A DNA stretch of 64,000 nucleotides from Methyloligella halotolerans. Lineage in GTDB: Bacteria; Pseudomonadota; Alphaproteobacteria; Rhizobiales; Methyloligellaceae. Each line of letters starts with the position of its first letter. Position 1 is the first letter of the stretch. A model generated the notes under the pieces. That model was not told the origin of the DNA, did not search any database, and saw only the letters and a program-made list of their open reading frames with translations. Of this stretch, positions 19,316-28,696 are shown one piece after another. The DNA lies in contig NZ_MASI01000008.1 of assembly GCF_001708935.1 (NCBI RefSeq), positions 1 to 64,000 on the forward strand, given 5' to 3'. The position numbers and the translations under genes are program-made.

Positions 19316-20573
19316 CCTCGGCGTCAGCGGGATAATCCGCCGGCACGTAGTCTTCCGGGATCTCGGGATCGAGGGTCGCCGACATCGGCGTGGTGGACGC
19401 GTAGGTCATGAATGCACCCTGCTCGTCCTCCGGGATCGCCTCGCCGGTCTGCGACCGCCAGAAGCCGAACAAAGCGGCGGCGCCGGAGCAGATCGCGATG
19501 AAGAGGAACAGTCCGCCGGCCCCCATCAGGCTCATGGCGGCCGCGGCGATCATCGGACCCACGGCAGAGCCGGCGGAATAGACGAGCACCAGCCCGCCGC
19601 TGGCTCCCACACGTTCATCGAGCGACACCTGGTCGTTCACGTGGGAGGCGCAAAGCGGATAGAGCGCGAAGCTCGTGCCGCCGAACATCATGCCGAGCAG
19701 CAGGAGAGCGACATCGGGCACCGCGACGAAGGTGACGCCAAGCGAGACGAAGAACACCGCCGTGAAGCAGCCGACGATCACCATGCGGCGGTCGTATCGG
19801 TCCGACAGCCAGCCGAGCGGCCACTGCATCACCACACCACCCAGGATCACCATGCTCATGAAGAAGGCCGTCGCCGTCAGCGTCAGCCCCAGCCTCGCCG
19901 CATAGACCGCGCCAAGCCCGAAGAACGCGCCGAGCATCATGCCGGCCAGCGTCGCGCCTACCAAACCGAGAGGCGAGATGGAATAGAGCCGGCGGATCGT
20001 CGAGCGCGGCTGATACGTGATGTCGGGTTGCGGGATGCGGGTGAGGGCGACGGGAAGCACGGCGAGCGAAAGGATCACCGCCGCTGCCATGAAAGGCAGG
20101 GAGGGAAGCCGGTCGCTCAGATTGAGCAGGAACTGACCGAAGCCCTGGCCCGAATAAAGCGCCACCGTGTAGCCGGCGAGGATCGCGCCTCGGGTGGTCA
20201 TGGTCGCCTTTTCGTTCAGCCAGCTCTCGAGGCAGATATAGACGCCGGCCAGACAGAAGCCGTCGACGAAACGAAGGAAGGCCCAGAGCGGCACGTCCTG
20301 ATGGATAGCGTAGCCCAGGGTGCTCGCCGAGAAGATCGACACGAAGCTCGCAAAGGCGCGGATATGCCCGACCCGCTGGATCACTCGAGAGACCCGCAAG
20401 GAGCCGAGGGTCAGCCCGGCGAAGAAGCACGTCGCCACCAGGCCGATGAGCAGGGAGGACACGCCCTCGCGCTCGAGCCGCACGCTGAGCAGCGTGGAGA
20501 GAAAGCCGGTGCCGGCCATCAACATGAAGATGGCGAGCAGCAATGTGCGCACCGGCAGGATTGCTGTGAACAT
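19305..20573 (-). CDS. MFS transporter (YcaD-like)
   Basis: Inner-membrane major facilitator of 422 residues with about 12 helices, opening MFTAILPVRTLLLAIFMLMA as in the YcaD/UPF0226 type. Start is the ATG at 20573; further upstream residues are basic and unlike the family. It lies 19 bases after the ProP-like carrier gene on the same strand and could be co-transcribed with it and the ect operon. Its 3' end overlaps the DUF2269 gene by 11 bases. The substrate is unknown. Confidence 0.82.
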   Translation of the reverse strand: MFTAILPVRTLLLAIFMLMAGTGFLSTLLSVRLEREGVSSLLIGLVATCFFAGLTLGSLRVSRVIQRVGHIRAFASFVSIFSASTLGYAIHQDVPLWAFLRFVDGFCLAGVYICLESWLNEKATMTTRGAILAGYTVALYSGQGFGQFLLNLSDRLPSLPFMAAAVILSLAVLPVALTRIPQPDITYQPRSTIRRLYSISPLGLVGATLAGMMLGAFFGLGAVYAARLGLTLTATAFFMSMVILGGVVMQWPLGWLSDRYDRRMVIVGCFTAVFFVSLGVTFVAVPDVALLLLGMMFGGTSFALYPLCASHVNDQVSLDERVGASGGLVLVYSAGSAVGPMIAAAAMSLMGAGGLFLFIAICSGAAALFGFWRSQTGEAIPEDEQGAFMTYASTTPMSATLDPEIPEDYVPADYPADAEVSR

Positions 20574-20592
20574 TAAGCGTTTGCAGTCAGTA

Positions 20593-21999
20593 TCAGGTTG
20601 TCGCTTCGGCGCTGCCCGCCGCCTCGTCTCTATCCATACTCCGCACCTCGCGTTTCGAGGCGTCGGTCCCCGGGATTTCCGTTCCGCGCAGCGATTGGCC
20701 CGCCGTCTCCACCAGGAAAAGCAGAGAGAAGGCGCCGACCGCGCACGCACCCATCATCAGATAGGCGGGTACCAGGAAGTTGCCGGTTTCGTCGATCAGC
20801 CATTCGTTGACCGCCGGAGCCGTGCCGCCGAACAGCGAGGTCGCGACGTTATAGGAAATCGCGAACCCGGCGAAGCGCACCTGAGTGGGAAACATCGCCG
20901 GAAATGTGGCCGAGATGGTGGAGAGCTGCGGCACGAAAAGTATGCCGAGCACGGCAAACCCAACGATTGCGCCAATCAGCGTCGTCGCCATGAGCTGGTA
21001 GAGCGGGATCACCGCGACGAAAAGCCCGATCAGGGAGAACCACCAGAGCGGCTTGCGGCCGATCTTATCCGACAGGTGTCCGAAGAAGGGCAGGAACACC
21101 ATCATGAACAGCATGCCGAGAATCGGCACCAGCAGGGCTTCGTCCGTCGAAAGACCCAGCTCTTTGCCCAGATAGGTAGGCATGTAGCTGAGCAGGGTGT
21201 AGTGGACCACGTTGAGGGCGGTCACCATGCCGCCCATGGTGAGAAGGATGGGCCAGTACTCGGAGATCAGGTCCCGCAGCTCCGCGAGGACGTTCTTTTC
21301 CTGCTCGCCCTGCTCCTCGATTTCCTCGAAGACCGGCGTGTCCTCCATCTTCGAACGAAGATAAAGGCCAATGAAGCCGAGCGGCGCGGCGACGAGAAAC
21401 GGCAGCCGCCAGCCCCAATCATGCATGGCCTCGGTGCCGAGCAGCAGAGAGAAGCCGAGCATCAGCAACGCGCCGGCCGAAAACCCGCCAAGTGTGCCGA
21501 ACTCAAGGAAGCTGCCGCACAGCCCCCGCTTATCGTCCGGCGCGTATTCCGCCATGAAGGTGGCCGCACCGCCGTATTCGCCACCGGTGGAAAATCCCTG
21601 CAGCATCCGGAGTGCGATCAGCAGCACCGGCGCCCAAATGCCGATCGTGTCATAGGACGGCACGAGCCCGATGAGGAACGTGCAGCCCGACATCATCAGG
21701 ATGGTGAGGGCGAGGATCTGCTTTCGTCCCAGCGTGTCGCCGAGCGGCCCCCAGAAGAAGCCGCCGAAGGGACGGACCAGGAACGAGATGGCAAAGGTCG
21801 CCAGAGCGAACAGCGTCGCTTCCTGGGTGTCGCCCGGAAAGATCGCCGTGGAGATATAGGTCACGCCATAGGCGTAGATGCCGTAGTCGAACCACTCGGT
21901 CGCATTACCGATGGCCGACGCGGCGATGGCCCGCCGCAAGACGCCCGGCGGTGCGGCTTCCTCGGTTCCCGGATGCGGATGGCGCTCGCTCGTGCTCAT
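20593..21999 (-). CDS. proP: ProP-like metabolite:proton symporter, probable osmolyte carrier
   Basis: Metabolite:H+ symporter of the MFS, 468 residues with about 12 helices. The N-terminal segment RRAIAASAIGNATEWFDYGI and the loop SYDTIGIWAPVLLIALRMLQ closely follow E. coli ProP, which imports proline, glycine betaine and ectoine. Also present is GGEYGGAATFMAEY. The long C-terminal coiled coil that tunes osmosensing in E. coli ProP is absent; the tail is short and charged. Its place 167 bases downstream of ectABCD-ask supports osmoprotectant uptake or salvage. Start is ATG 21999 with GGGGAAG just upstream. Confidence 0.82.
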   Translation of the reverse strand: MSTSERHPHPGTEEAAPPGVLRRAIAASAIGNATEWFDYGIYAYGVTYISTAIFPGDTQEATLFALATFAISFLVRPFGGFFWGPLGDTLGRKQILALTILMMSGCTFLIGLVPSYDTIGIWAPVLLIALRMLQGFSTGGEYGGAATFMAEYAPDDKRGLCGSFLEFGTLGGFSAGALLMLGFSLLLGTEAMHDWGWRLPFLVAAPLGFIGLYLRSKMEDTPVFEEIEEQGEQEKNVLAELRDLISEYWPILLTMGGMVTALNVVHYTLLSYMPTYLGKELGLSTDEALLVPILGMLFMMVFLPFFGHLSDKIGRKPLWWFSLIGLFVAVIPLYQLMATTLIGAIVGFAVLGILFVPQLSTISATFPAMFPTQVRFAGFAISYNVATSLFGGTAPAVNEWLIDETGNFLVPAYLMMGACAVGAFSLLFLVETAGQSLRGTEIPGTDASKREVRSMDRDEAAGSAEATT

Positions 22000-22166
22000 T
22001 GGCTTCCCCTTTGTTGCCGGTCGCTGTTATTCGCCTTCCGGCTCACAGCCCGCCGATGTCTCATTGCGCCCAGCATGGACGCCAGGAGGGGGCGAGCGCA
22101 AATCGGGGGGATGAGCGGCGTCGGGACGCCCGCACGAAGATCGCGAAAAGAGTGGTCGCGAGGGTC

Positions 22167-23606
22167 CTAGGCCGCTTCCTGCTTCCCGCCGATATCGCCT
22201 TCTTCGATCAAGGCATTGTGCAGGGTGCGCACGGCGCCGTCGTAGTCGGCAGGATCGAGGATGAACTGCACGTCCACGTTCCGGATCTGATACTGCAGCG
22301 CCATCACGTCGATATCGGCCTTGAGAAGCACGTCCAGGGCGCGCGGCACCAGGCCGGGCCCGCCGAGATCGCTACCGATCACCGAGACCATGCAGATCGG
22401 CTGCGAGGTGATGGCCGCGCCGGGATAGCGCTCCTCCAAATCGGAGATCACGCGGTTGACCGTCGCGTTGTCTGTGGAGAGATAGTGGGTGATCGTGTTG
22501 GCGTTGGAGCATTTGCTGACAATCCAGGCCTTGTGGCGGGTCAGCTCCTCCAGGATCGCCGCGTCGTAGCCCTTCTCGCCGACCATGTCTTGCTCGAAGA
22601 ACTGCAGCGCCAGCATCGAGCGGACGCCGGCGATGATTTCCACCTTTGGCTTATCCGAAACGTAGTCGCCCTGGATGAGGGTGCCCTCGTCCTCGCGGTC
22701 GAAGGTGTTCTGCACCCGCAAGGGGATATCGGCCTGGCGAAGGCCGCGTCCCGCGCGGGGATGGATCGCCTCCATGCCGAGATTGGCGAGCTGATCGGCG
22801 ACATCGTAATTGGTGCGGCCGATCTTCTGGGCCTTGTCTTCGCCCACCAGCTTCGGGTCTGCGCTGGAAAGATGGAATTCCTTATGGATGATCGCTTCGC
22901 GCGCATCCGTGAGCACAGCGACGCGGGAGAATGTCATCTCCGAATAGCCCCGGGCGTACCGGCTGACCATGCCGCCTTCGCATCCGGCATAACCGGTGAC
23001 GATGGGAAGCTGTGTGGTGAGATCGATGTCATCCAGCGATTTCAGGATGCGCTGGTCCAGGGTCAGGGCCTCCCTGTCATGCCAGCCCGTCAGGTCCACG
23101 AAAACCGCGTTCACGTCGCGGTCCCGGAGCAGCAGAGCTGTGCAGTAGGCGCTATGGGCCTCGCCGATGCCGGCCAGCATCTCCTGCATAGTGTTGAGCT
23201 GCTCGGTCAGCCGGAAGCGGCCATGGGAACGGAGCCTGTCGAGATCGTCGAGACAGGCTCTGGCCCCGTCGATCCGCTCGTTGACGAAGCGGTCCGCCTC
23301 GATCAGCCGCTCGGGTCTTGCGAACATTTCGGCGTTCCGGGCGTGCATGGCATTGCGGACATTCTCCAGGGCTTCCCGCCAGGGATGCTCCCGGTCGTTC
23401 TTCGCGAATGCTGAATGAACCCCCGGCTCGCCGGTTTTCTTGTTCTTCAGAAGAAGGTTCGTCATGCCGGCATATGCCGATACGACGAAGATCCTGTTGT
23501 ACAGATCCTGACCCTTTCGACCTGCGATCAGCACATTGTCGAAGACCGTCTGGGTGGCGGAAATGGAAGTCCCGCCGATTTTCTCGACGCTATGCTGTCC
23601 TGTCAT
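22167..23606 (-). CDS. ask: Aspartate kinase of the ectoine operon
   Basis: Phosphorylates L-aspartate, the first step to aspartate semialdehyde that feeds ectoine synthesis. The 479-residue protein has the kinase motif KIGGTSISAT at the N-terminus and two C-terminal ACT-like regulatory repeats. The long insert and the position after ectD mark it as the specialised Ask_ect type, usually less feedback-inhibited than the housekeeping enzyme. Its ATG overlaps the ectD stop by four bases (ATGA), so it is translationally coupled. No asd gene is present in the window. Confidence 0.93.
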   Translation of the reverse strand: MTGQHSVEKIGGTSISATQTVFDNVLIAGRKGQDLYNRIFVVSAYAGMTNLLLKNKKTGEPGVHSAFAKNDREHPWREALENVRNAMHARNAEMFARPERLIEADRFVNERIDGARACLDDLDRLRSHGRFRLTEQLNTMQEMLAGIGEAHSAYCTALLLRDRDVNAVFVDLTGWHDREALTLDQRILKSLDDIDLTTQLPIVTGYAGCEGGMVSRYARGYSEMTFSRVAVLTDAREAIIHKEFHLSSADPKLVGEDKAQKIGRTNYDVADQLANLGMEAIHPRAGRGLRQADIPLRVQNTFDREDEGTLIQGDYVSDKPKVEIIAGVRSMLALQFFEQDMVGEKGYDAAILEELTRHKAWIVSKCSNANTITHYLSTDNATVNRVISDLEERYPGAAITSQPICMVSVIGSDLGGPGLVPRALDVLLKADIDVMALQYQIRNVDVQFILDPADYDGAVRTLHNALIEEGDIGGKQEAA

Positions 23607-24517
23607 GCAGCCTGCTCCGTTAGTCGACCCGCGATGGGGTAAATAGGGTGAACCTCGCGCGCAGCCAGATAGCCCGGCCGGGTACGGCTGGCGGCAAACG
23701 GTTCGACGAGTTGGTTTGAGACCGCATTATACACGAAGAACGCATTTGCCCGAGGGTAGGGCGTAATATTGCCGTTGGACCCGTGCATCGTGTTGCAATC
23801 GAATATGACGACCGTACCGGGGCCGCCGGTCGGCGCGTCGATGCCGTTCTCATCAGCCAGCTGGATCAAAGTCGGTTTGTCGGGCACGCCCACATGCTGG
23901 CTTTTGAGGGAAGATTTGTGGTGATCCTCCGGCGTCTCGCCGACGCAGGAGATGAAAATCCGCTGGGAGCCCGGGATCAGCATCAATGGTCCGTTCTGCG
24001 GACCGTTCTCCGCAAGCAGCACGGACATGGACAGCGCGCGCATGCGCGGCATGCCGTCCTCGGCGTGCCATGTCTCGAAATCGGAGTGCCAGTAGAACTC
24101 CTTGCCCTCGAAGCCAGGCTTATAGTTCAGCCGCGACTGGTGCACATACACCTGGTCGTCCAGCAGGAACTGAGCGATACCAGCGAGCCGCTCGTCGGCC
24201 GCGAGCCGGCCCATGACCGGGTTCTGGGCATGGATATCGAAAATCGAACGGACCTCATGGCGGTTCGCTTCCGTGACTACGGTTTCACGAGCGAGATGAT
24301 CGGGATTGGCGAGCACCCGATCCATCTCCGCCTGCAGTAGCGCCACCTCGTCCGCCGAGAACCAATTCTTCAGGACGAGATAGCCGTCACGATCGAAATT
24401 TGTCGCCTGCTCCTCTGTCAGTGGAGCAGATGCATCCCATTCGCCGTGCAGAACGGGATCGACGCGCGGCAGCACCGCAGGTTCCGCCGCGCAGCGGGAT
24501 CGGTAATTGTCTCTCAT
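23603..24517 (-). CDS. ectD: Ectoine 5-hydroxylase
   Basis: Non-heme Fe(II)/2-oxoglutarate dioxygenase that turns ectoine into 5-hydroxyectoine. The 304 residues carry the hallmark segment WHSDFETWHAEDGMPRMRA near residues 141-159, which includes the HxD iron ligands; the distal histidine lies in NTMHGSNGN. It follows ectC by 65 bases and overlaps ask by four. Hydroxyectoine protects against heat and drying as well as salt. Confidence 0.95.
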   Translation of the reverse strand: MRDNYRSRCAAEPAVLPRVDPVLHGEWDASAPLTEEQATNFDRDGYLVLKNWFSADEVALLQAEMDRVLANPDHLARETVVTEANRHEVRSIFDIHAQNPVMGRLAADERLAGIAQFLLDDQVYVHQSRLNYKPGFEGKEFYWHSDFETWHAEDGMPRMRALSMSVLLAENGPQNGPLMLIPGSQRIFISCVGETPEDHHKSSLKSQHVGVPDKPTLIQLADENGIDAPTGGPGTVVIFDCNTMHGSNGNITPYPRANAFFVYNAVSNQLVEPFAASRTRPGYLAAREVHPIYPIAGRLTEQAA

Positions 24518-24582
24518 GACACTTCTCCCTTTGTGCAGTGGATGGTTGAGATTGATCGGCGAGTCAGGCTTTCAAGGAAGCC

Positions 24583-24990
24583 TTAAGAGGCGGTTGCCTC
24601 CTCTTCGTCGAGATCGGCGGGATAGGCGCCGTTCTCGTCATGCACTTCCCGCCCGGAAACCGGCGGGTTGAAGACGCATGCACAGATGATGTCGGTCTCG
24701 GGCCGCAGGATGTGATCGTCGTGGTTGTTCAGCGCGTACATCGTGCCGGGCTCGAGCTTGTGGGTCTCGCCCGTGCCGAGATCCTCGATCGTGCCCGTCC
24801 CCTCGATCACGTAAACCGTCTCCAGATGGTTGGTGTAGTGCAGGTTGAGCTCGGCGCCTGCATAGAGGGTCGTGATGTGGAAGGAGAAGCCCATGCCGTC
24901 CTTCTTCAGCTGCATCCGGGCGCTCTCCCACCCGTCGCTCTTCACATTGGCGTCGGATGCGCGAATGTCGGCAAGCTTACGAACTAACAT
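24583..24990 (-). CDS. ectC: L-ectoine synthase
   Basis: Cupin-fold, metal-dependent cyclase that closes N-gamma-acetyl-diaminobutyrate to ectoine. The 135 residues have the usual opening VRKLADIRASDANVKSDGWE and the conserved core ELNLHYTNHLETVYVIEGTG. It follows ectB by 12 bases in the same operon. The C-terminal acidic tail is typical of EctC. Confidence 0.96.
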   Translation of the reverse strand: MLVRKLADIRASDANVKSDGWESARMQLKKDGMGFSFHITTLYAGAELNLHYTNHLETVYVIEGTGTIEDLGTGETHKLEPGTMYALNNHDDHILRPETDIICACVFNPPVSGREVHDENGAYPADLDEEEATAS

Positions 24991-25002
24991 AAATAACCCT
25001 CT

Positions 25003-26306
25003 TTACTCTGCTGCGACCTTGACCGGACCGCCGAGCACCTCGTCGACGCTCTCCTCGATGATGTCGAGGCCGGTCTTCAGATTGTCGTCGTCGATCACCA
25101 GCGCCACGAGGATCTTGACCACCTCGCTGTCGGCGCCGCTCGTCTCGATGATCAGCCCACGCTCGAAGCATTTCTGCGTCACAGCGCCTGCGATCTCGCC
25201 GTTCTCCATGGCGACGCCGCGCATCATGCCGCGGCCCCGGGTCTCCAGACCGTGCTTTTTGGCGATCGCTCCATACGGTCCTTCATGATCTTGTCCCGGC
25301 GCTGAACGTCCTTGGCCAGCTTGTCGTCGCTCCAAAATTCCTTGAGCGCGGCCGTTGCCGTGACGAAGGCATGGTTGTTGCCGCGGAACGTGCCGTTGTG
25401 CTCCGCCGGCGACCAGATATCGAGCTCCGGCTTGATCAACGCCACCGCGAAGGGCAGGCCGTAGCCGGAAAGCGACTTCGCCTGAGTGACGATATCGGGC
25501 TTGATGCCGGCTTCCTCGAAGCTGAAGAAGGTGCCCATACGGCCGCAGCCGGCCTGGATGTCGTCCAGGATCAAGAGCGCGCCGTGCTTCTTGGCGATGT
25601 CCGCGATCTTGCGCAGCCACGCGTTGGAGCAGGCGTTCAGCCCGCCTTCGCCCTGCACCGTCTCCAGGATGATGGCGGCGGGTTTGTCGAGCCCGCTGGA
25701 CGGATCGGACAGCCGTTGATCGAGCTGGTCGGCCGTGTCGACGTCGGGACCGAAATAACCGTCATACGGCTCGTGCGACACGTCGCTCAGCGATACGCCG
25801 GCGCCGGCGCGCTTCTTCACGTTGCCCGTCGCGGCGAGTGCGCCGAGGGTCATGCCGTGGAAGCCGTTGGTGAAAGCGATGATCTGGGTGCGCTCGGTGA
25901 CCTTGCGCGCCAACTTGATCGCAGCCTCGACCGCATTGGTGCCGGTCGGGCCGGTGAACATCACGCGGTAATCCATGTCGCGCGGCTTGAGGATCGTCTT
26001 CTCGAACGTCGTCAAAAACTCGGCCTTGGCCTTGGTGTGGAGGTCCATGGCGTGAGCCACGCCGTCGCGCTCGATATATTCGAGCAGCGCCTTCTTCAGC
26101 ACCGGATGGTTATGGCCGTAGTTCAGCGAAGAGCAGCCTGCCAGGAAGTCCAAATAGCGGCCACCCTGCTCGTCATACATCCAGACGTCCTGCGCCTTGT
26201 CGAATTCGCGCGGGATGGCGCGCGAATAGCTGCGAACGATAGATTCGCGGCGCTCGTAAATCTCGGTATCGGGTTTGTCGGGGCTGGGGGTCGGTGTGTC
26301 GGTCAT
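25003..26306 (-). CDS. ectB: Diaminobutyrate-2-oxoglutarate transaminase, frameshifted
   Basis: PLP enzyme that makes L-2,4-diaminobutyrate from aspartate semialdehyde and glutamate. The N-terminal 345 residues are intact ([38 protein letters not shown], with the PLP lysine in [10 protein letters not shown]). After KIMKDRME near 25268 the frame shifts: the true ending [18 protein letters not shown] continues in another frame to the stop at 25003. Restoring one G (GAGCG to GAGGCG on the minus strand) gives a normal 434-residue EctB. All other ect genes are intact, so a sequencing error is likelier than loss of the pathway. Confidence 0.9.
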
Positions 26307-26330
26307 CGCGGTGGTCCTTTGCCTCGTCGC

Positions 26331-26870
26331 TTAAGTCTTCAGCGGGCCGATCGTAGCCTGCCATTCGGTATCGTGCTTTCCGGCGAAATGCTTCTCGCGC
26401 TCGAAGAGCGGATCCTTGGTCAAGGTCATGCCGTGCCTCTTGGCGAAGCCGCCGAACATGCCCCAGGAGGCATCGTTGTCCTCTGTGACCGTCGTGATCA
26501 GCGCGGTGCAGCCGCGTACGGCGGGGCGCGAAACGAGTTCGCTCAGCATCCGGCCCCCAAGACCTTCGCCGCGTGCGGTTTTGGAAACCGCAACTTGCCA
26601 GACGAAGATCTGATCCGGATTGCTCGGGGGCCTGTATCCGGAAATCCAACCCACCAACTCACCGTCTCGTTCCGCGACCACGCAGGTGTCGGCGAAATGG
26701 CTGCATTGGAGGAGGTTGCAATATGCGGAATTTGTGTCCAGCGGCGGGCAGTTGGCGATCAGATCAGTGACGTCAGGCCCATCTTCCGGGCGCGGTGTGC
26801 GGAACTGGATCTCCCCCTTGGAGGAGGCGTCCCTCTCTGTGCGACCGTCATCCGCGCGGCCAGCATCCAC
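26331..26870 (-). CDS. ectA: L-2,4-diaminobutyrate acetyltransferase
   Basis: GNAT-fold enzyme that acetylates diaminobutyrate with acetyl-CoA, the first committed ectoine step after EctB. The 179 residues include FRTPRPEDGPDVTDLIANC near the start, LDTNSAYCNLLQC, and the acetyl-CoA loop ARGEGLGGRML. It is the first gene of ectA-ectB-ectC-ectD-ask, 24 bases before ectB. The MarR-type regulator gene ectR, often placed just upstream, is absent here; the upstream region instead shows two adjacent palindromes at 27023-27045. Confidence 0.95.
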   Translation of the reverse strand: MDAGRADDGRTERDASSKGEIQFRTPRPEDGPDVTDLIANCPPLDTNSAYCNLLQCSHFADTCVVAERDGELVGWISGYRPPSNPDQIFVWQVAVSKTARGEGLGGRMLSELVSRPAVRGCTALITTVTEDNDASWGMFGGFAKRHGMTLTKDPLFEREKHFAGKHDTEWQATIGPLKT

Positions 26871-27367
26871 CGATCTGAAATCGCTGATGATTCCTCTCCC
26901 AAATATGCAAACGCCAGAATTAACAAAGCATCCGTTTCAAGTGTTGGGCATTAGATACTCAAGCCGCCGGATGATTTCAACCGCGCGGCCTGCCGCCGCA
27001 GGCCCCTTGCGAGCATAAAAGAGGCAGAAATCTGCCGAAATTCGGGCGGCACGCCCCGGGAATCCCTGTCTATTCTCCGTTGGCAAACAAGGGGTAAACC
27101 GAAATCCACGAGTGCCGATTTTCATCCGTCCCTATGCTCGGAATAAGCCGCGCAGAACCTATATCCTGGGCGTCCGAAAACTCCGGACCGGGGTGATCCA
27201 AAATTCACTTGCAACGCCCTGGGCGATCTGCGAAGAGCGCGCTCCTGTCTGATTATGGACATCTGCTGGTTGGGGAGGACGCCTTGTCGGGCAACCCGTC
27301 TGATGACGCCCTCTTCCAATTGGGGATGGACTTGGATCCTCGTTCAAGCACCGCCCAAACGGAAGAA
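26871..27367. other. Divergent ectA/speD regulatory region
   Basis: About 500 bases with no supported gene separate the ectoine operon from speD; part may belong to speD if an upstream TTG start is used. It contains a GC hairpin (GGCCTGC/GCAGGCC, 26987-27004) and two abutting palindromes at 27023-27045. A weak minus-strand promoter candidate for ectA is TTGAAA, 17 bases, TATCTA, but its -10 is poor. Confidence 0.45.
27023..27045. promoter_or_regulatory. Two abutting palindromes upstream of ectA
   Basis: GGCAGAAATCTGCC (27023-27036) is a 6-bp inverted repeat around AA, and CCGAAATTCGG (27035-27045) is a 5-bp inverted repeat around A. They share two bases and sit about 155-175 bases upstream of the ectA start. 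They resemble operators for dimeric regulators such as MarR or LysR types, but no regulator gene lies nearby. Confidence 0.35.
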
Positions 27368-27832
27368 ATGCATACGCCTTGCGCCGTCGACTCGGCGCAG
27401 GAAGCGAGAGACTTTTTCTGCGAACAGGATGGCGTGCGCTTCGCGGGCACCCACCTGATCGTCGATCTGATCGGTGCGGAGCGGATCGACGATCTGCAGC
27501 ATGTCGAAGACACGCTGCGCCATTGTGTCGAGGCCGCGAGAGCGACGCTTCTGCACATCCATCTGCACCATTTCACACCGAATGGCGGCATCTCCGGCGT
27601 GGCCGTGCTGGCGGAATCCCATATTTCGATCCACAGCTGGCCCGAATACGGCTATGCGGCGCTCGACGTCTTCATGTGCGGGGCCACCGATCCCCACCGT
27701 GCCGTCGACGTGCTCCGCTTCGCCTTCTCGCCGGAGCAGGTGATCGTGAACGAGATTTTGCGCGGTAAGGAAATGTTCCGATGGACGAATGGGTCGAAGA
27801 AACCCTCCATCCCGGCGTCCGTTTCGGCCTGA
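27368..27832 (+). CDS. speD: S-adenosylmethionine decarboxylase proenzyme
   Basis: Supplies decarboxylated SAM as aminopropyl donor for spermidine. The protein self-cleaves at the serine in ESHISIHSWPE, which creates the pyruvoyl group; GTHLIVDLIGAERIDDLQ and FMCGATDPHRA are also conserved. I use the ATG at 27368 (154 residues), which gives a usual length and has GGAAG close upstream. A TTG at 27284 has a strong GGGGAGG and would add 28 residues. The C-terminal 20 residues extend past the usual end and overlap speE by 52 bases. Confidence 0.88.
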   Translation: MHTPCAVDSAQEARDFFCEQDGVRFAGTHLIVDLIGAERIDDLQHVEDTLRHCVEAARATLLHIHLHHFTPNGGISGVAVLAESHISIHSWPEYGYAALDVFMCGATDPHRAVDVLRFAFSPEQVIVNEILRGKEMFRWTNGSKKPSIPASVSA

Positions 27833-28632
27833 AGGCCGAGCGGATCGTCTTCGACAGCCGGACCGACCACCAGCATCTCGTCATTTTCGAGCATGGCCGG
27901 TTCGGCACAGTGATGACCTTGGACGGCGTCGTCCAGCTCACCACGGCCGACGAGTTCGTCTATCACGAGATGATCACCCATCTGCCGCTGCTGGCCCATG
28001 GCCGGGCGGAGAATGTGCTCATCATCGGCGGCGGCGACGGGGGCGCCTTGCGCGAGACCCTGAAGCACCGCGCCCTGCAGAAGGTCACGCTTTGCGAGAT
28101 CGATCGCGGGGTCATCGATCTCTGCAGCGAATATTTCCCGAAGGTCTCCGACGGCGCCTTCGACGATCCCCGCGCCGAGATCGTCATCGCCGACGGCACG
28201 AAATTCGTTGCCGAGACCGACCGGCGCTTCGACGTCATCATCGTCGATTCCACCGATCCGATCGGGCCAGGCGCCGTGCTCTTCACGCCGGAGTTCTACG
28301 CCGGCTGCAAGCGCTGCCTGACCGATGGCGGCATTCTGGTGACTCAGAATGGCGTGCCGTTCATGCAGGGGCCGGAGCTCACCGGCAGCGTTAAGGCGTT
28401 CCGGCGTCTGTTTCGCGATGCCTCGGCCTATCTCGCCTCGACGCCCACCTATATCGGCGGACCCATGTCCTATGGCTGGGCCACGGACAATCTCGCGCTG
28501 CGGCGCCTGAGCCGGGACGTCATTGCCACCCGCTATCAGGAAGCCGGGCTGAATACGCTCTATTATAATCCCGAGGTCCACACCGCGGCCTTCGCCCTGC
28601 CAGGCTATGTGCGGGATCTGATCGACGCGTAA
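27781..28632 (+). CDS. speE: Spermidine synthase
   Basis: Transfers the aminopropyl group from decarboxylated SAM to putrescine. The 283-residue protein has VLIIGGGDGGALRETLKH (nucleotide-binding) near residue 80 and the active-site region DVIIVDSTDPIGPG near residues 150-165. The start ATG at 27781 has AAGGA about 9 bases upstream and lies inside the end of speD, so the two genes are coupled. Confidence 0.94.
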   Translation: MDEWVEETLHPGVRFGLKAERIVFDSRTDHQHLVIFEHGRFGTVMTLDGVVQLTTADEFVYHEMITHLPLLAHGRAENVLIIGGGDGGALRETLKHRALQKVTLCEIDRGVIDLCSEYFPKVSDGAFDDPRAEIVIADGTKFVAETDRRFDVIIVDSTDPIGPGAVLFTPEFYAGCKRCLTDGGILVTQNGVPFMQGPELTGSVKAFRRLFRDASAYLASTPTYIGGPMSYGWATDNLALRRLSRDVIATRYQEAGLNTLYYNPEVHTAAFALPGYVRDLIDA

Positions 28633-28696
28633 GAAGCGCCTATTGCGGCTGCCGCGTGCTAGTCTTCTCCGGCTCAACCCGGTGGAGACCCCGCGT

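Noticed and set aside
20320..22170. A long plus-strand frame opposite the MFS genes
   Set aside because: Low-complexity charged translation typical of antisense frames in GC-rich DNA; both MFS genes are clearly real.
21951..23414. A 487-codon frame opposite the aspartate kinase
   Set aside because: Antisense shadow of ask; no motif.
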